Shown here piece by piece: positions 12,853-23,619 of a stretch of 64,000 nucleotides of DNA (the first letter of the stretch is position 1; every line of letters starts with the position of its first letter). The stretch covers positions 372,001 to 436,000 of the forward strand of contig NC_018200.1 of assembly GCF_000219625.1 (NCBI RefSeq), read 5' to 3'. Position numbers and translations under genes: made by a program. The stretch is from Zymoseptoria tritici IPO323 (Eukaryota; Ascomycota; Dothideomycetes; Mycosphaerellales; Mycosphaerellaceae). Below the pieces are notes generated by a model that saw only the letters and a list, made by a program, of their open reading frames with translations, had not been told where the DNA came from and searched no databases.

Positions 12853-14441
12853 AATAGCATTCGACGGACAGATACAGGAATTCCAGGACGTAGAGATCGG
12901 CGTTCCGCAAGGCAGCCCGATGTCTCCTATCCTCTTTCTTATCTATACGCGCGACATATTCTTCTCGCTATAAGGAGTTACTCCTAGTTCCTACGTCGAC
13001 GACATTAGACTATCTACCTTGTCTACGTCCCTTAAGAAGAACTCTAAGGTACTAGAACGTAAGGCAAGAAGGCTAATAGACCTAGGAAAGAAGAACTCGA
13101 TTGCTTTCGACCTAGTAAAGACAGACCTAGTACACTTCTCGAAAGGGAAAGGGTCCGATTACCCGGTAATTCTTCTAAACAGCGATATTGTTCGCCCGGC
13201 AAAGAAAGCGATAAGGTAGCTTAGGATTTAGCTAGACGCCGGTCTTACCTTTAAGGAGCACATTATAATAAGATCGGCATAAGTACAAGCAGCATTCTAT
13301 CGATTAGAAAGACTAGCAAATACTAAACGCGGTCTATCTTCTATATCGTTAAGAAAGATCTACCTAGCCTACGTTACTACAATAGCAGACTACGGGGCCC
13401 TAGTTTGGTAGCGGTCGAAAAAGAGTATAAAACCTCTAGTATCTCTACAAAGTAAAGCTTATAGAAAGATCCTAGGCGTTTTCCGTACCGCCCTAAACGT
13501 CCCGTCCGAAGTAGAGTTAAATCTCTTCCCCCCGGATCTACGCCTAGAGAGATAGTTAATTTTATACTCTCTACGCGTAGCAAAGCTACCCGAAAACTAC
13601 CCTGTAAGACTCGCTATCTAAAGCGCGCCTTCGGATACGCGAGAAGTCCGACACGAGGACTCGAGAGAGATACTTCTACAAAAACGATAGAAAACATAGA
13701 TACAACTACTCTATTATCGACTCCGACAATATAAGCATTTCGTAGAATACGAGAGGGCTAACTACGCAAAAGACGATCTCTTTAGCGTCTAGAAAACCCG
13801 ATACGAAATAGTAAGACAACGGGAGATTAATAAGGTACCTAGGAATACAAATAGCTACCTTAGTTGATTTCTATAGAGCTCGCTAGGAAAACATAGAATA
13901 GGAGGAAGACGCGCTTTAACTAGTGCCTTCTATACTATCCTATTAGGACACGAATACCTAAAGTCCTATCTCTATCGCTTTAGACACGTAACGACGCTAG
14001 ACTGCCCTTGCGGATAACGAGAAACAGCAGAACACCTCGTATATAGCTGCCCTATCTACGATGTATTTAGGCTACTACCGCTACGACAAGCACAATCTCT
14101 ACTAGAAATAGTAGAAGATAAGGAACTCCGGAAACACCTTACTACCTTTCTCTCGGATACAAAGATTGCTTCTAGGTCCTAGCACCTAGCAAGAGGCGAA
14201 GACGAGACCGTCTAGCCTACACTCCTTTTACTTTTCCTTATTTGTCTTTCTTTAAAGTCCTTCGATACTAGCTAGCTACTATCCTAGGCACGGGTCTTTC
14301 CCTAAGGTTAAGAGATATAAGAGAACAACGATTGTACATAGATAGACTGCTGTCGCGAGACAGCCGTCCTATATAGTCATAGACTCCTACAGGACGTAAA
14401 TGGAACAAACAAACAAACAAACAAACAAACAAACAAACAAT
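12853..14441 (+). mobile_element. 5'-truncated LINE with RT and zinc motif
   Basis: It starts inside the reverse transcriptase domain (homology with the long copy begins at AATAGCATTCGAC) and runs rightward to a (CAAA)n tail at 14404-14441. It shows PQGSPMSPILFLIY (about 12910-12950), YVDD (about 12994-13005) and the C-terminal CPCG...HLVYSCP motif (14003-14050). The open piece 13019-13219 keeps LERKARRLIDLGKKNS. Nonsense codons of RIP type are frequent, as in the minus-strand copy at 1038-5975. The 5' truncation fits target-primed reverse transcription. No target duplication is evident. Confidence 0.85.
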
Positions 14442-14487
14442 ACGGAACCTCCTACGAACGGTAGACCTACTCGGGAGCGAAGAGCAC

Positions 14488-14845
14488 TGTGAGGACACCC
14501 TTACGATGACGCCCCCCACCTGTCCCAACCTGCGATGACGCCCCCCACCTGTCCCAACCTGGACCATCCTAGCACTACAGATTACTAGTGCCATCTCATC
14601 TAGCCTAGACTGGGACATCCTGTAGAGGGACGAACCTTACGGGCGTACGATGGCCCCCGTACGGACGTTGGACTACGACCGGTGCCTAGTCTAGGCGGAG
14701 GGACGCATTTAGCAACACGAAGGGCGGGTACATAGCCTCGGGGGACGCTCTTGTCCATTCCCTTCCTTATCGAATCGACTCGTTACATTCTACAACCATT
14801 TGTTTTCGGTGCAAGCCTACACTCCCTCTTAAGGTGCTTCTAACA
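14488..14845 (+). repeat. Gypsy1-family LTR, 358 bp, with internal duplication
   Basis: It begins TGTGAGGACACC and ends GGTGCTTCTAACA, matching in opposite orientation the two 329-bp LTRs of Gypsy1 (48341-48669 and 54812-55140). It is longer because a 29-bp block starting GATGACGCCCCCCACC is present twice in tandem (about 14503-14560). It is followed by leader sequence, so it is a 5' LTR of a truncated element rather than a recombined solo LTR. Confidence 0.9.
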
Positions 14846-14927
14846 TTCGATTCGATTAAAAAAACAACCGTACAACTGTACCGAAAACCACCGACATAGC
14901 TCTAAAGGTCACCCGTCGTCAGGACGG
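14846..14927 (+). mobile_element. Gypsy1 leader stub (PBS and gag start)
   Basis: Right after the LTR come TTCGATTCGAT (the predicted self-primer site) and the leader up to the gag start. The start codon reads ATA here too, but the codon that is TAG in Gypsy1 is still CAG (CGTCGTCAGGAC). The match ends near 14927. The stub therefore gives an independent sight of the unmutated codon. Confidence 0.8.
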
Positions 14928-15049
14928 GGCATGACCCATAAGTACATCCAGAATTCACTCCTCCCTGACCTTCAATCAGAGAGTCTGCTCGAGCAACTCC
15001 CCCCACCGATTCCGAACCTTCCATTGGCAGCTCGCCGGAGCATTCCGCA

Positions 15050-15355
15050 CGACCATCTCATCTTCCCACGACCGACTCATCTTCACACGACCGACTCATC
15101 TTCACACGACCGACTCATCTCCGCACCATCGACTCATCTTCGCACCATCGACTCATCTTCGCACCACCGACTCATCTTCGCACCACCGACTCATCTCCGC
15201 ACCACCGACTCATCTCCGCACCATCGACTCATCTCCGCACCACCGACTCATCTCCGCACCACCGACTCATCTCCGCACCATCGACTCATCTTCGCACCAC
15301 AGGATCACCTCCGCACCACAGGATCACCTCCGCACCACAGGATCACCTCCGCACC
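15050..15355 (+). repeat. 19-bp minisatellite (about 16 units)
   Basis: The unit is CACCATCGACTCATCTTCG with variants (CACCACCGACTCATCTCCG). Units near the left edge read ACGACCGACTCATCTTCAC, and those near the right edge change to CACAGGATCACCTCCG. The unit has no stop codon in any forward frame, so it produces a long apparent reading frame (14931-15815) with a 19-residue protein period. Confidence 0.9.
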
Positions 15356-15815
15356 ATCACTCCCGCACGCCCGCCTTCCGACACCGGTGCCGCTTACCGT
15401 CAACAAAGCCCAGGGCACGCTTCCTAACCACTACCTTGTCCACCCCCTGCCTTCGCGAGTCCTTCGACGTCACTCCTACGGCCTGGTCGTTCGACGACAC
15501 TGGCTCAATGATTCTGCGCTGGCCGCAAACAACAACAACTACCAACAACGATCCTCGAGCATTTCGCTATGGGCAATGTTCACGTTCTCCCGCTTAGGCT
15601 CTACCATCACGAAAGGACGAAGAAGAGCGGAGGCATTACAAACAGCAGGATGTTACCCTAACAAACTTTTGGGCACAACCGCAAAAACCAGGTCTTGCGT
15701 TAACACATCCTCTTCGCTCCTGTATGCAAGAAACTACCTTTCTGCTTTCGCCTTCGACGTAGGCTTGCTCGCCAGCCTTTGCACGACCATCATCGACCTG
15801 AGACTGAGCTCCTAG

Positions 15816-18800
15816 CTCCTGCTGATCTGCGAGGCCATCGTGTCTTACAGCTGCAACGACCACCTGCGCAGTGATTCCTCGCCGTCAACTTCTTACACTA
15901 CGGCCGCCGCAGTTACCGTTCCTGGCTCGATGGCAAATTCACAGATCACTAGCAAAGCCACGGCCTCTGCGGCAGACAACTGAAATACCGCCAAAATCGC
16001 GCACGAACCTACAGAGCTATCCAGTCTTGTAACATAGTCGGCCTGCGACACTACTTATAATCCCTTTCGAGCATCGCCTTTTCGCCTCGCGGCAACCACC
16101 ACGAATGTCCCGGCGCCACGCAACATTCGACCAAGGCGAAGCTGACGCTCAAGCTGGTAGCTGCGCATGAGCGTATGAAGAGTCAGAAGACAGAAGCCGG
16201 TGGATACCCGATCGATTGCGCACGGCTCTCGACTCGCTTATACGCTCGCTTAGAGCCATTGTCTTCTCCCACGACCGATGCGCACAGCCGAAAATTGGTC
16301 GTGGCCGGGATGACCGCAGCAGCTTCCGCGGGTCCCCTGCGAACAACGATCAGGACAAGGCTCTCAGGACACGTTGCACCGTTACCAACGTTAAGATCTT
16401 CGGCATCGATCCGTCTAACTACAACCTCTAGGCTACCACGACCTCGCAACGCTATTATGCGTCTCCTTGAACAGCTCGACTGCATGTCATTTTCTCGGAT
16501 CTTGCGACGCTGCAGAGAGTGAAACACTTCCTTTTTGCTGAGCTCTACAACCTTTGCTGGGCTCCACACCTTATCAGGGTAGAGAGGGAAGAGGAGACTC
16601 TGTGATATAAGTGGAGAAGATTTTGGTATAGATGGGATAGAATTTCATGGTTAGATCTTTTTGGACATATTGGAACATTTGTACCTGTTCATCGTCGTTA
16701 ATATTCATCATACGGTCCCTTGCTCCGCCACATACTCTGTACTCTCGCCAATGCCCGGACTTGCGCCTATGTTCAGGCAACCACAGCTACTGTTGCTACG
16801 CACGATGAGATGGTCGACATCGAGGATGCCTCTCTTCGTGGGTAAGAGCATCGGCAAATCCTGAAACCACGCCGAACTGGACTTTTCTCGTGTAGTGCCA
16901 CCGAACACCTCGTCCTTAACTAAAAAGAGCCGGATCTGGCTACCAGCGCCACCACTACTTAACACTGCCGTCGACGTCCAAGCGGAAGGTAAGCTCTCGC
17001 TCCACTTGGCCTCTCTTCCCTCTAGCCACCAACCTGCTTCAGATTCGGCCTGGTCCAATCATCAACATAAGCCTGATCTACCGATTAGCGCTGCAAGTAC
17101 CCTATATCAGCAAGGGCCACTTCATTAAGGGCCCCGCGCCTTCGCCGTATTCCGCTATGCCCTCCGGCACAATTTAATTAATAGAGCCCGTAGGTTTAGC
17201 CCGCCTCTCGACAGCGACTAGCTATTAGTGCCAATCCGTCAAGCCTTCAGTCCAGGACTCTGACGCCTTACTTCCCTCTTCTCTATCGAAAAGTCTTTAG
17301 TAGAGTCCTAAAGGAGGTCTATGCCGGTTCCAGCGTTCACCGACTAGAAGACTCACCTACTAAACTGCTTGCGTGCATTGCGGATACTTGGGACAGTGCA
17401 CTCGGACACTATGTGGACCGCTCTTGCTTCAGCGGACGCGCAGCAAGCAGTTAGCTACCTTATGCACTACCGCGGGAGGTTAAGAGACTTTATATTATAC
17501 GACGTTTATATATTCGTCCTAAGCTCCGCACCTAAATGAACCCCTTCTGTTACAACAAATCTTCGCCCCGGGGGCTTGACAAGACGCATCGTTCTCCCAT
17601 TGGCATGAACAACGGACACATCAAGCCCTTTCCTCGGGGCTAGAGTTGTCTCTCTCAACAACAATCGCCAGTTCCCTCAACTTGCGGCGGACGACCGATT
17701 GCTCCACGACGAGCGGAACTTCCTTGACTATGACGTCTCACTTCGCCGTAGCATCAGTTGCACGTGACTTCCCTCCCTTCGCTAGTGTTCGTTGGCCTCG
17801 CCAAACTCTGCGACCCGGTGACCGGCATCTTTAAATTCTGCTGCTAGTGCTCGAAGTTTATTGCCCTCGGCCATGATCCGAGAAAAGCTACACGTGCGAG
17901 TTCTGCGTACAGTACGCCTCCCCCGGATCATATTCTACCACAGCAGCTCGATGGCCATGCTCACGAGTCACGACAACTTCGACCGAATCTTGTACTAGAT
18001 TCAGTCCTTTGATATCCGCCCTCGCGGACACACCACTCCCTGCACTCCTGCCACATGTCGTCAAATTTGCGACAGCATCGACCGTGATGTGCTCATCAGC
18101 CGAGTCAAGTCCAACGCCGGCTCGGACTGCGCCTATCGCGTTGTTTTCAGACCTCCCGCCAGCACCACCTCGACCGCTCGATCCCTCGGACGATGTTGTC
18201 GAAACGCAAGGATGCGCACACACAGCCGAGGCAGATGTGGAAATTTGTTGCTGGCGGATACCCCGGCAGGAGTACGGGTAGTACGTCTCCTCTCCCGACC
18301 GTAGCCTTATATCTTCTCTCTCTAGTACTAACGCTTTCCTCCCTCCTCTAGATCGCCGCTATAACCTAGGACGCCGTCTTCACAACGACCTCGTGCTCTT
18401 AAATTAAGTTGCAAAACATCCTACTAATACAGAACAGAGCACTAGAGCAGATCTTCTCGTCGGAGCCATCTAAGCATAGCGGAGGACAGCTACGAGGTGC
18501 TACAATCCGGTCCTCCATCGAAGCCCCTGAGCCCTCGCCGAAGCTCAAGGCCAAGCAGCAGCGACCGGAACAAGCTCAGAAGGCTACTAAACCGCGCAAG
18601 AATAGACTGTTGTCCAACCTCATGGACATGGAAGAAGCAGCCGCACCTCGCCAGACTCGCAGCTAAGCACCCGCAAAAGCCTTGCCAATGCCTAAGATCA
18701 ACACTAACCGGCCCCTGCCTAAGCCTAGAGTGTACGCCGACGTCCCGAAGACGAATCCAACAGCCTCCTTCAACAGGAAACCAGACCCTTCAACTCCGCG

Positions 18801-19500
18801 GTGACACCAGATCCTTTGCCGGCTCAATGTTACCTCTATCGTGTCCTCTCGCGACTCGCCTCTTGTTCTTAATGCCGTCTGAACTAAGTAGACCTTAGCT
18901 AGGCCATTGTTTAAAGAAGACGTCGTACCGTGGGGGCTTCAACTCAAAACAGCAGCGCACTACTTTCAGAAACCCAAGTCTTCTGCTAGAGCTTCAATCT
19001 CTGCCTACTAAATTAGCAGCGCACTACTTCCACGAACCTAAGTCTTCTCATCCAAAACGATGAAAGCCTTAACGTAGGGCTGTTCGAAAGCTACGCGTGT
19101 GGACGGTCAAGAGCAATACCTGATCTCGCAGACTTCAGCCGCCGAGCTTGCGTCTTCTCTTCCACCACATCTGGAGCACCGCAATGCCGCGCAATCGCCC
19201 GTGTCACGGCAGTGACCGGGTGAAAGATGTGCGGGAAAGGAAATTGAGAGAGTCGGGACAATTCGAAAAGCGAGGAGCAAAGTGATGCATCTTGTGAGAA
19301 GCACCAGGGATTCGTGCACACCGAGCTGCGGGATCGCTCCGAAATTGCGAGCCTTGACCGCCATCCAGCAACAACAAAGCGCCAACATCCGGAGCCGGAC
19401 GACGGCGGCGCGATACAAAAATATCCAGTCAGTTTCAGCTCGTGCATATAGCCAGCTTAGCTACGGTACTAGGAGGTATCAAGATTCGAATCTATTAGCC
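15816..19500 (+). pseudogene. Broken host-like coding block, unknown
   Basis: Plausible plus-strand coding pieces separated by stops and shifts include 15816-16130 (Ser/Thr/Ala-rich), 16290-16590 (TRCTVTNVKIFGIDPSNYNL, then ATLQRVKHFLFAELYN after TAG and TGA codons), 17280-17640 (KVFSRVLKEVYAGSS, then LPREVKRLYIIRRLYIRP) and 18497-18898. Stops again often sit at positions one C-to-T change from Gln or Arg codons. No domain was recognised. A direct repeat of about 40 bp lies at 18950-19050 (AGCAGCGCACTACTT twice). Confidence 0.35.
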
Positions 19501-21249
19501 AAAAACCCACGACATCCAGATCATGGAATCCGCACCACTAACAACATGATCGACAGCGACGAAGATAGCGACACCGATATTCAGACCGAGACTCACGGCA
19601 CGAGCAGGACCAAGCCGCCTCAAGAGCACCGCTTCCATCCACGACGATGGGCAAGCGCAAGCAGAGCAAGACCATTAAGAGCAAGCACCACAGGAGAGAG
19701 ACTTGCTACACTCGGTCAACCAAAAGAACGCACAAACCTTCATCCCTGACCTCCAAATCCAACCAGCTCGCCACCTTCGTCCCCAACCTCTGCGAATGCC
19801 AAGGTCACATCTTAGCACATTCCTCTCCGATCCTCTGGGTCCGCTGCATTGTCCAACGTCAATGGGAACGAATGCCACCAGCATACGCCTCGATGACTTC
19901 CATCTGCCAACGCCATCACGTCATGTCAATATTTCCAGCTCAGTCACACGTCCAGCTTCCACGTAGGCCGCGCGTCGGAGCGCCGTACCCTCGCTCCTAC
20001 TACAAATCCTTCAAGAACTGCAAGACCCGCGCTGTTATCTCCCTCCACTCCGGGCATCTGCAAGTCCGCCATTGCCAAGAAGCCAGCAGCTCGGAACTTG
20101 GAAGTCGATCCTCCCTATTTACGTTCGACCATGCGGCCGGCCTTGTTCAGCGGTCCTACACCCATGGATAGTAGAGCTGCGCCGCTCTGTGAATTCTTCG
20201 ACACGTGAATCTCGACAACACGGCAGCTCGGGCCCACCATCTCCTATCCTCTTCCATCGACAACACCAGCACGGTCGCGATTCCCGTCGTATTGGTGCTG
20301 GTGAATGAGGCGACCACGTCCTCAATTTCCTCCCGACGCTGTACCTCTTTAACCGGTGGCTGCACACATGCTGCTGCGAAACAAGCCCATGATCCGAGTT
20401 TACCCCAAGCCGTCACACTCTTCCTAGCCTCACTGGACTTGCAGCATCCCTAGTCGATGCTTCAACAGTTCCCGAGCTTCAGTCGACTCCTCATCGCGCT
20501 CTACAGCTTGGACTGTGACAATCATCCTTGACTTCACTCTCGGCTCCGTCGATTGTGACGTCGGCATCATTTGCCGTGGCTGTCTCGGTCACTCGGATGG
20601 CATCGGCTTCGAGTATGGGTCCTCCCACAGCGAGTGACTCCGACCTCTAGCAGTCTGATGCTGAAAAGCAGAACGACCAGCAATCTTCAGAGTTTGGCAT
20701 CTCGTTCGCCGACCACGTGCCTGTAGATCGCGTTGAAGTCATCCACTCGCGTCGCTACCAACCGCATCCGCGCTCCAACAGCCGCAGCACCCGCTTTGAC
20801 GCGCTACCGGCCTCGCGATCGACGTCATCTCCATCTTCATTTCCGCCGACGCTGTCATCGTCGGGATGTGCGAAGGACACAACGATCGAAACGCCGATCT
20901 CCTCACAGCATCCGCGGACACAAACTCATCGCAAGAACGACGTGCTTCTGTTCCCTAAGGGTACGGAGGCCTCGCCTGCCCAGAAGGTTCTAGTTTGGCA
21001 TCGACTCCTCCGACATTAGCACCTCCATCACGGCTCACGTGGATGCTCAGCCCCAGACTAAAGTCGGTATGTTGCAGCAGCGGCTTGATGCGAAATGGGG
21101 TTCGCATTGAAGAACACCTCGCATTGACGCCTTCCTGCACTCGTTACCGTCGGTCGCGTTTCCGCCAGTTGCGACTTTGAGTCGAGCCGTCATCGGCTCC
21201 ACCGGCAGCTGCAACGTCAGTCACCTAGAGGCAGATCCTGAAGTCGGCC
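19500..21249 (+). pseudogene. Left part of a gene relic split by a retroelement
   Basis: The plus strand shows coding-like pieces: 19540-19749 (MIDSDEDSDTDIQTETHG, acidic then basic), 19703-20171 and 20205-20453 (ATTSSISSRRCTSLTGG). Near 21000-21249 a frame reads TSITAHVDAQPQTKVGML and ends ADPEVG. That frame continues without a break after the retroelement at 23331 (PRAYRDAVIRSEEQVLLY) if the element and one copy of the CGGCC duplication are removed. This shows the element landed in coding sequence. Function unknown. Confidence 0.4.
21245..21249. repeat. Target site duplication CGGCC, left
   Basis: CGGCC at 21245-21249 is repeated at 23326-23330, directly flanking the LTR element. A 5-bp duplication is normal for LTR-element integration. 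Confidence 0.9.
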
Positions 21250-21472
21250 TGTTAGAAATAGAAGGACTATATCGGGAGATAAAGGGACTATATCGGGAGA
21301 TATAGGACCTACTAGATATAGCTCGAAACAAAGGGACGAAACAGGGCTAATAACGTAGTCTATTACGGGCTATTCTATCTATATACACAAAGGGGGATAT
21401 AAGGGCCTCGAGTCCCCTCGGTAGACAGACCACTTAGCTTTGTATCGCTTTATCCACTCGTTTATTCCAACA
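21250..21472 (+). repeat. 5' LTR of gag-only element A
   Basis: It starts TGTTAGAAATAGAAGG and ends TTTATTCCAACA. It contains two copies of GGGACTATATCGGGAGATA-like sequence and is nearly identical to the 3' LTR. Confidence 0.95.
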
Positions 21473-21485
21473 GTTATAAGCCCGG
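21473..21485 (+). promoter_or_regulatory. Primer-binding site for half tRNA-iMet
   Basis: GTTATAAGCCCGG directly follows the 5' LTR. It is complementary, with one mismatch (A for G, itself a RIP-type change), to the CCGGGCTCATAAC anticodon arm of initiator tRNA-Met. Use of an internally cut initiator tRNA is known for Drosophila copia and some relatives. The minus-strand copy (45902-45914) has the same 13 bases. Confidence 0.65.
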
Positions 21486-21833
21486 AAGCAGCAGCGGCCT
21501 AGATATACAACGTGTATATCTCAGCACACGCATAGCGCACTTCAGCATTACCCCGGATTTCGAAAGCCTACTAGCCCGAAAGCAGACATTGCTATAGTCC
21601 AACTTCGGTTGTAAAATCCACTAGTCCGAAACAGGCAGATTTCCGAATAACGTCGGCTCCCGAATCTCTCTCCTCTCCTACGATAACAAGCCGGATTCGA
21701 TACACAACTACGCAACGCCGCGCCGACGTATAACAGCGATACGCTAGGGGAATATAGAACCGGCCCTTGCGGATCCGACAAATTAAAAATCGTATCGATA
21801 CGACAAATACTCGTAGAGTTATACGCACTCGAA

Positions 21834-22439
21834 ATGGACGACCTCGTTACGGAATATAAGACGTCTATTAGCATTCCTCGGCTATCTACGGACAACTGGC
21901 TCGACTGGAGCGACTTACTAAGCGACCTACTCGAGGCGAGAGGTCTGCTATCGACTATACGGACTACTACGCCCTCGGAATCGACCGGAAACAACGCTTT
22001 AAACTCGAAGCAAAACGACGCAAAAGCAAGAGCTATTATAAAGACTGCGGCGGGCCCCGAGTACCGTGTACACATCCTCGGCCTTTCTACAGCTCGAGAA
22101 TGCTTCGATAAGCTACGCAGAGTCTGCGAGACTACTAGCGAAGAGCTAGTACAAGTTCTACTTACGGAATTCTACGGACTTAAGTTTACGACGTCTATCG
22201 ATACTACGGCGTCTAAACTATCAACAATCCAAACCCGAGTTAAGGTACTTTGCCCGGAAGAAGCGCCTACCGATACCTCGAAGAAGACAATCCTCCTAAA
22301 AAGCCTAGGAGAAGAGTATAGGTCTACGATCTTTGCTCTTAAGGCGGCCGGACTTTCGAAGATATCCTTCGACGATATCGTACAACGCCTTAAGGAGACC
22401 GAGTACGGGCTTACGGAGATCGAAGACGTACTTACCTAA
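21834..22439 (+). CDS. Copia-type Gag (UBN2/DUF4219-like), 201 codons
   Basis: This is an intact frame with ATG at 21834. The N-terminus holds LSTDNWLDWSDLLSDLLEAR, the W-containing helix typical of Copia gag. The middle has RECFDKLRRVCE, and the C-terminus has LLKSLGEEYRSTI and SFDDIVQRLKETEYGL, all in the usual order. Gag forms the particle that packages element RNA. In the other copy the terminal TAA is CGA, and this frame stays open for about 55 more codons past 22439 up to TAA near 22588. The 201-codon length may thus be a shortening by mutation. No zinc knuckle was seen. Confidence 0.85.
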   Translation: MDDLVTEYKTSISIPRLSTDNWLDWSDLLSDLLEARGLLSTIRTTTPSESTGNNALNSKQNDAKARAIIKTAAGPEYRVHILGLSTARECFDKLRRVCETTSEELVQVLLTEFYGLKFTTSIDTTASKLSTIQTRVKVLCPEEAPTDTSKKTILLKSLGEEYRSTIFALKAAGLSKISFDDIVQRLKETEYGLTEIEDVLT

Positions 22440-22614
22440 GACCCTACGAGCGCCGGAGTAAAGGAGTTAAAAGGAGATAACGAAACGAAGGATTTCGAAA
22501 CGAAGGATTACAAGCCGGTTTCGACAAACGAGAACACTTCTTTAAACAGCAACGAAGTACTAAGAGCGGAGGCCTGGACAGTACTTATATAAGCCGCTTT
22601 TTAAGTACCCGGAA

Positions 22615-23035
22615 CATATATCGATCGTAGGAATCGCTATACGAACGAGCTATCGATCGTAGGAATCGATAAGTAATCGACTAAAGGAGTCGATATACGA
22701 ACGATCGATCGAAGGAATCGATATACTATCGACCGAAGGAGTCGATATACGAACGAGTTATCGATCGAAGGAATCGATAAGCTATCGACCGAAGGAGTCG
22801 ATATATAAACGATCGATCGAAGGAATCGATATACTATCGACCGAAGGAGTCGATATATAAACGAGTTATCGATCGAAGGAATCGATATACTATCGACCGA
22901 AGGAGTCGATATACGAACGAGTTATCAATCGAAGGAATCGATAAGCTATCGACCGAAGGAGTCGATATACAAACGATCGATTAAAGGAATCGATACCCGG
23001 ACAAACTATCGATCGAAGGCATCGTTAGTTAAACC
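22615..23035 (+). repeat. Palindromic minisatellite inside gag-only element
   Basis: Alternating blocks TATCGATCGAAGGAATCGAT and TATCGACCGAAGGAGTCGAT, separated by ATACGAACGAG-type spacers, repeat about eight to nine times. Each block is itself partly self-complementary. The same array, with other copy numbers, occupies 44435-44760 in copy B, so it belongs to the element. Role unknown. Confidence 0.88.
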
Positions 23036-23087
23036 GGACATATTCGAATACTCTACTAATAAGACTTCCTAACCTATAAGAGGTATA

Positions 23088-23101
23088 GGAAGTAGGGGGA
23101 G
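23088..23101 (+). promoter_or_regulatory. Polypurine tract of gag-only element A
   Basis: GGAAGTAGGGGGAG lies directly before the 3' LTR (23102), the place where plus-strand DNA synthesis is primed in LTR elements. The matching tract in copy B is at 44325-44340 on the minus strand. Confidence 0.85.
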
Positions 23102-23325
23102 TGTTAGAAATAGAAGGACTATATCGGGAGATAAAGGGACTATATCGGGAGATATAGGACCTACTAGATATAGCTCGAAACAAAGGGACGAAACAGGGCT
23201 AATAACGTAGTCTATTACGGGCTATTCTATCTATATACACACAAGGGGGATATAAGGGCCTCGAGTCCCCTCGGTAGACAGACCACTTAGCTTTGTATCG
23301 CTTTATCCACTCGTTTATTCCAACA
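23102..23325 (+). repeat. 3' LTR of gag-only element A
   Basis: 224 bp, TGTTAG...CCAACA, followed by the right-hand CGGCC duplication (23326-23330). Confidence 0.95.
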
Positions 23326-23619
23326 CGGCCCTCGAGCTTATCGCGACGCTGTTATAAGATCGGAGGAACAGGTTTTGCTCTACTGCCGCCGGAACCTCCG
23401 CGTCGCATGCCAGCTTTCGAGAAATCAGTCGCTCCACCAGCAGCGTTCACTTCACAACCTGGTCCTTCCACGGTCTCTTGTTATATCTCGAAAGAACCCT
23501 GGTCACGCTAACGACAACTTCACCCCTCGGCACACTCCACATCGTCCACTGTTCCACGCTCGGCATCGACGCCCAACACCAACATCCTAAACCGCCCCTG
23601 CAAAACCAGCTCCAGCTAA
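23326..23619 (+). pseudogene. Gene relic continuing right of the gag-only element
   Basis: The frame AYRDAVIRSEEQVLLYCRRN resumes the frame left at 21249. It breaks further on, with a TAA at 23617-23619 that is one change from CAA. Confidence 0.35.

Larger units (their letters stand above)
21250..23325 (+). mobile_element. Non-autonomous gag-only Copia-type LTR element (copy A)
   Basis: A complete 2076-bp element: LTRs of 223-224 bp, a tRNA primer site, one gag frame, a palindromic minisatellite, a polypurine tract and a 5-bp target duplication. There is no room or trace of protease, integrase or RT. Elements with this plan are called TR-GAG or LARD-like and rely on a helper for copying. The Copia assignment comes from the gag type and the half-tRNA primer site. 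A second copy lies at 44101-46138 on the minus strand. Confidence 0.92.

Noticed and set aside
15050..15355. CRISPR-like regular repeats
   Set aside because: Units are contiguous with no unique spacers, and the genome is fungal; this is a minisatellite.
14931..15815. Open frame of 294 codons
   Set aside because: Its length comes from the 19-bp stop-free minisatellite; the parts outside the array do not form a convincing protein.
19480..19510. tRNA-like B box (AGATTCGAATCT)
   Set aside because: No A box, acceptor stem or anticodon arm can be folded around it.
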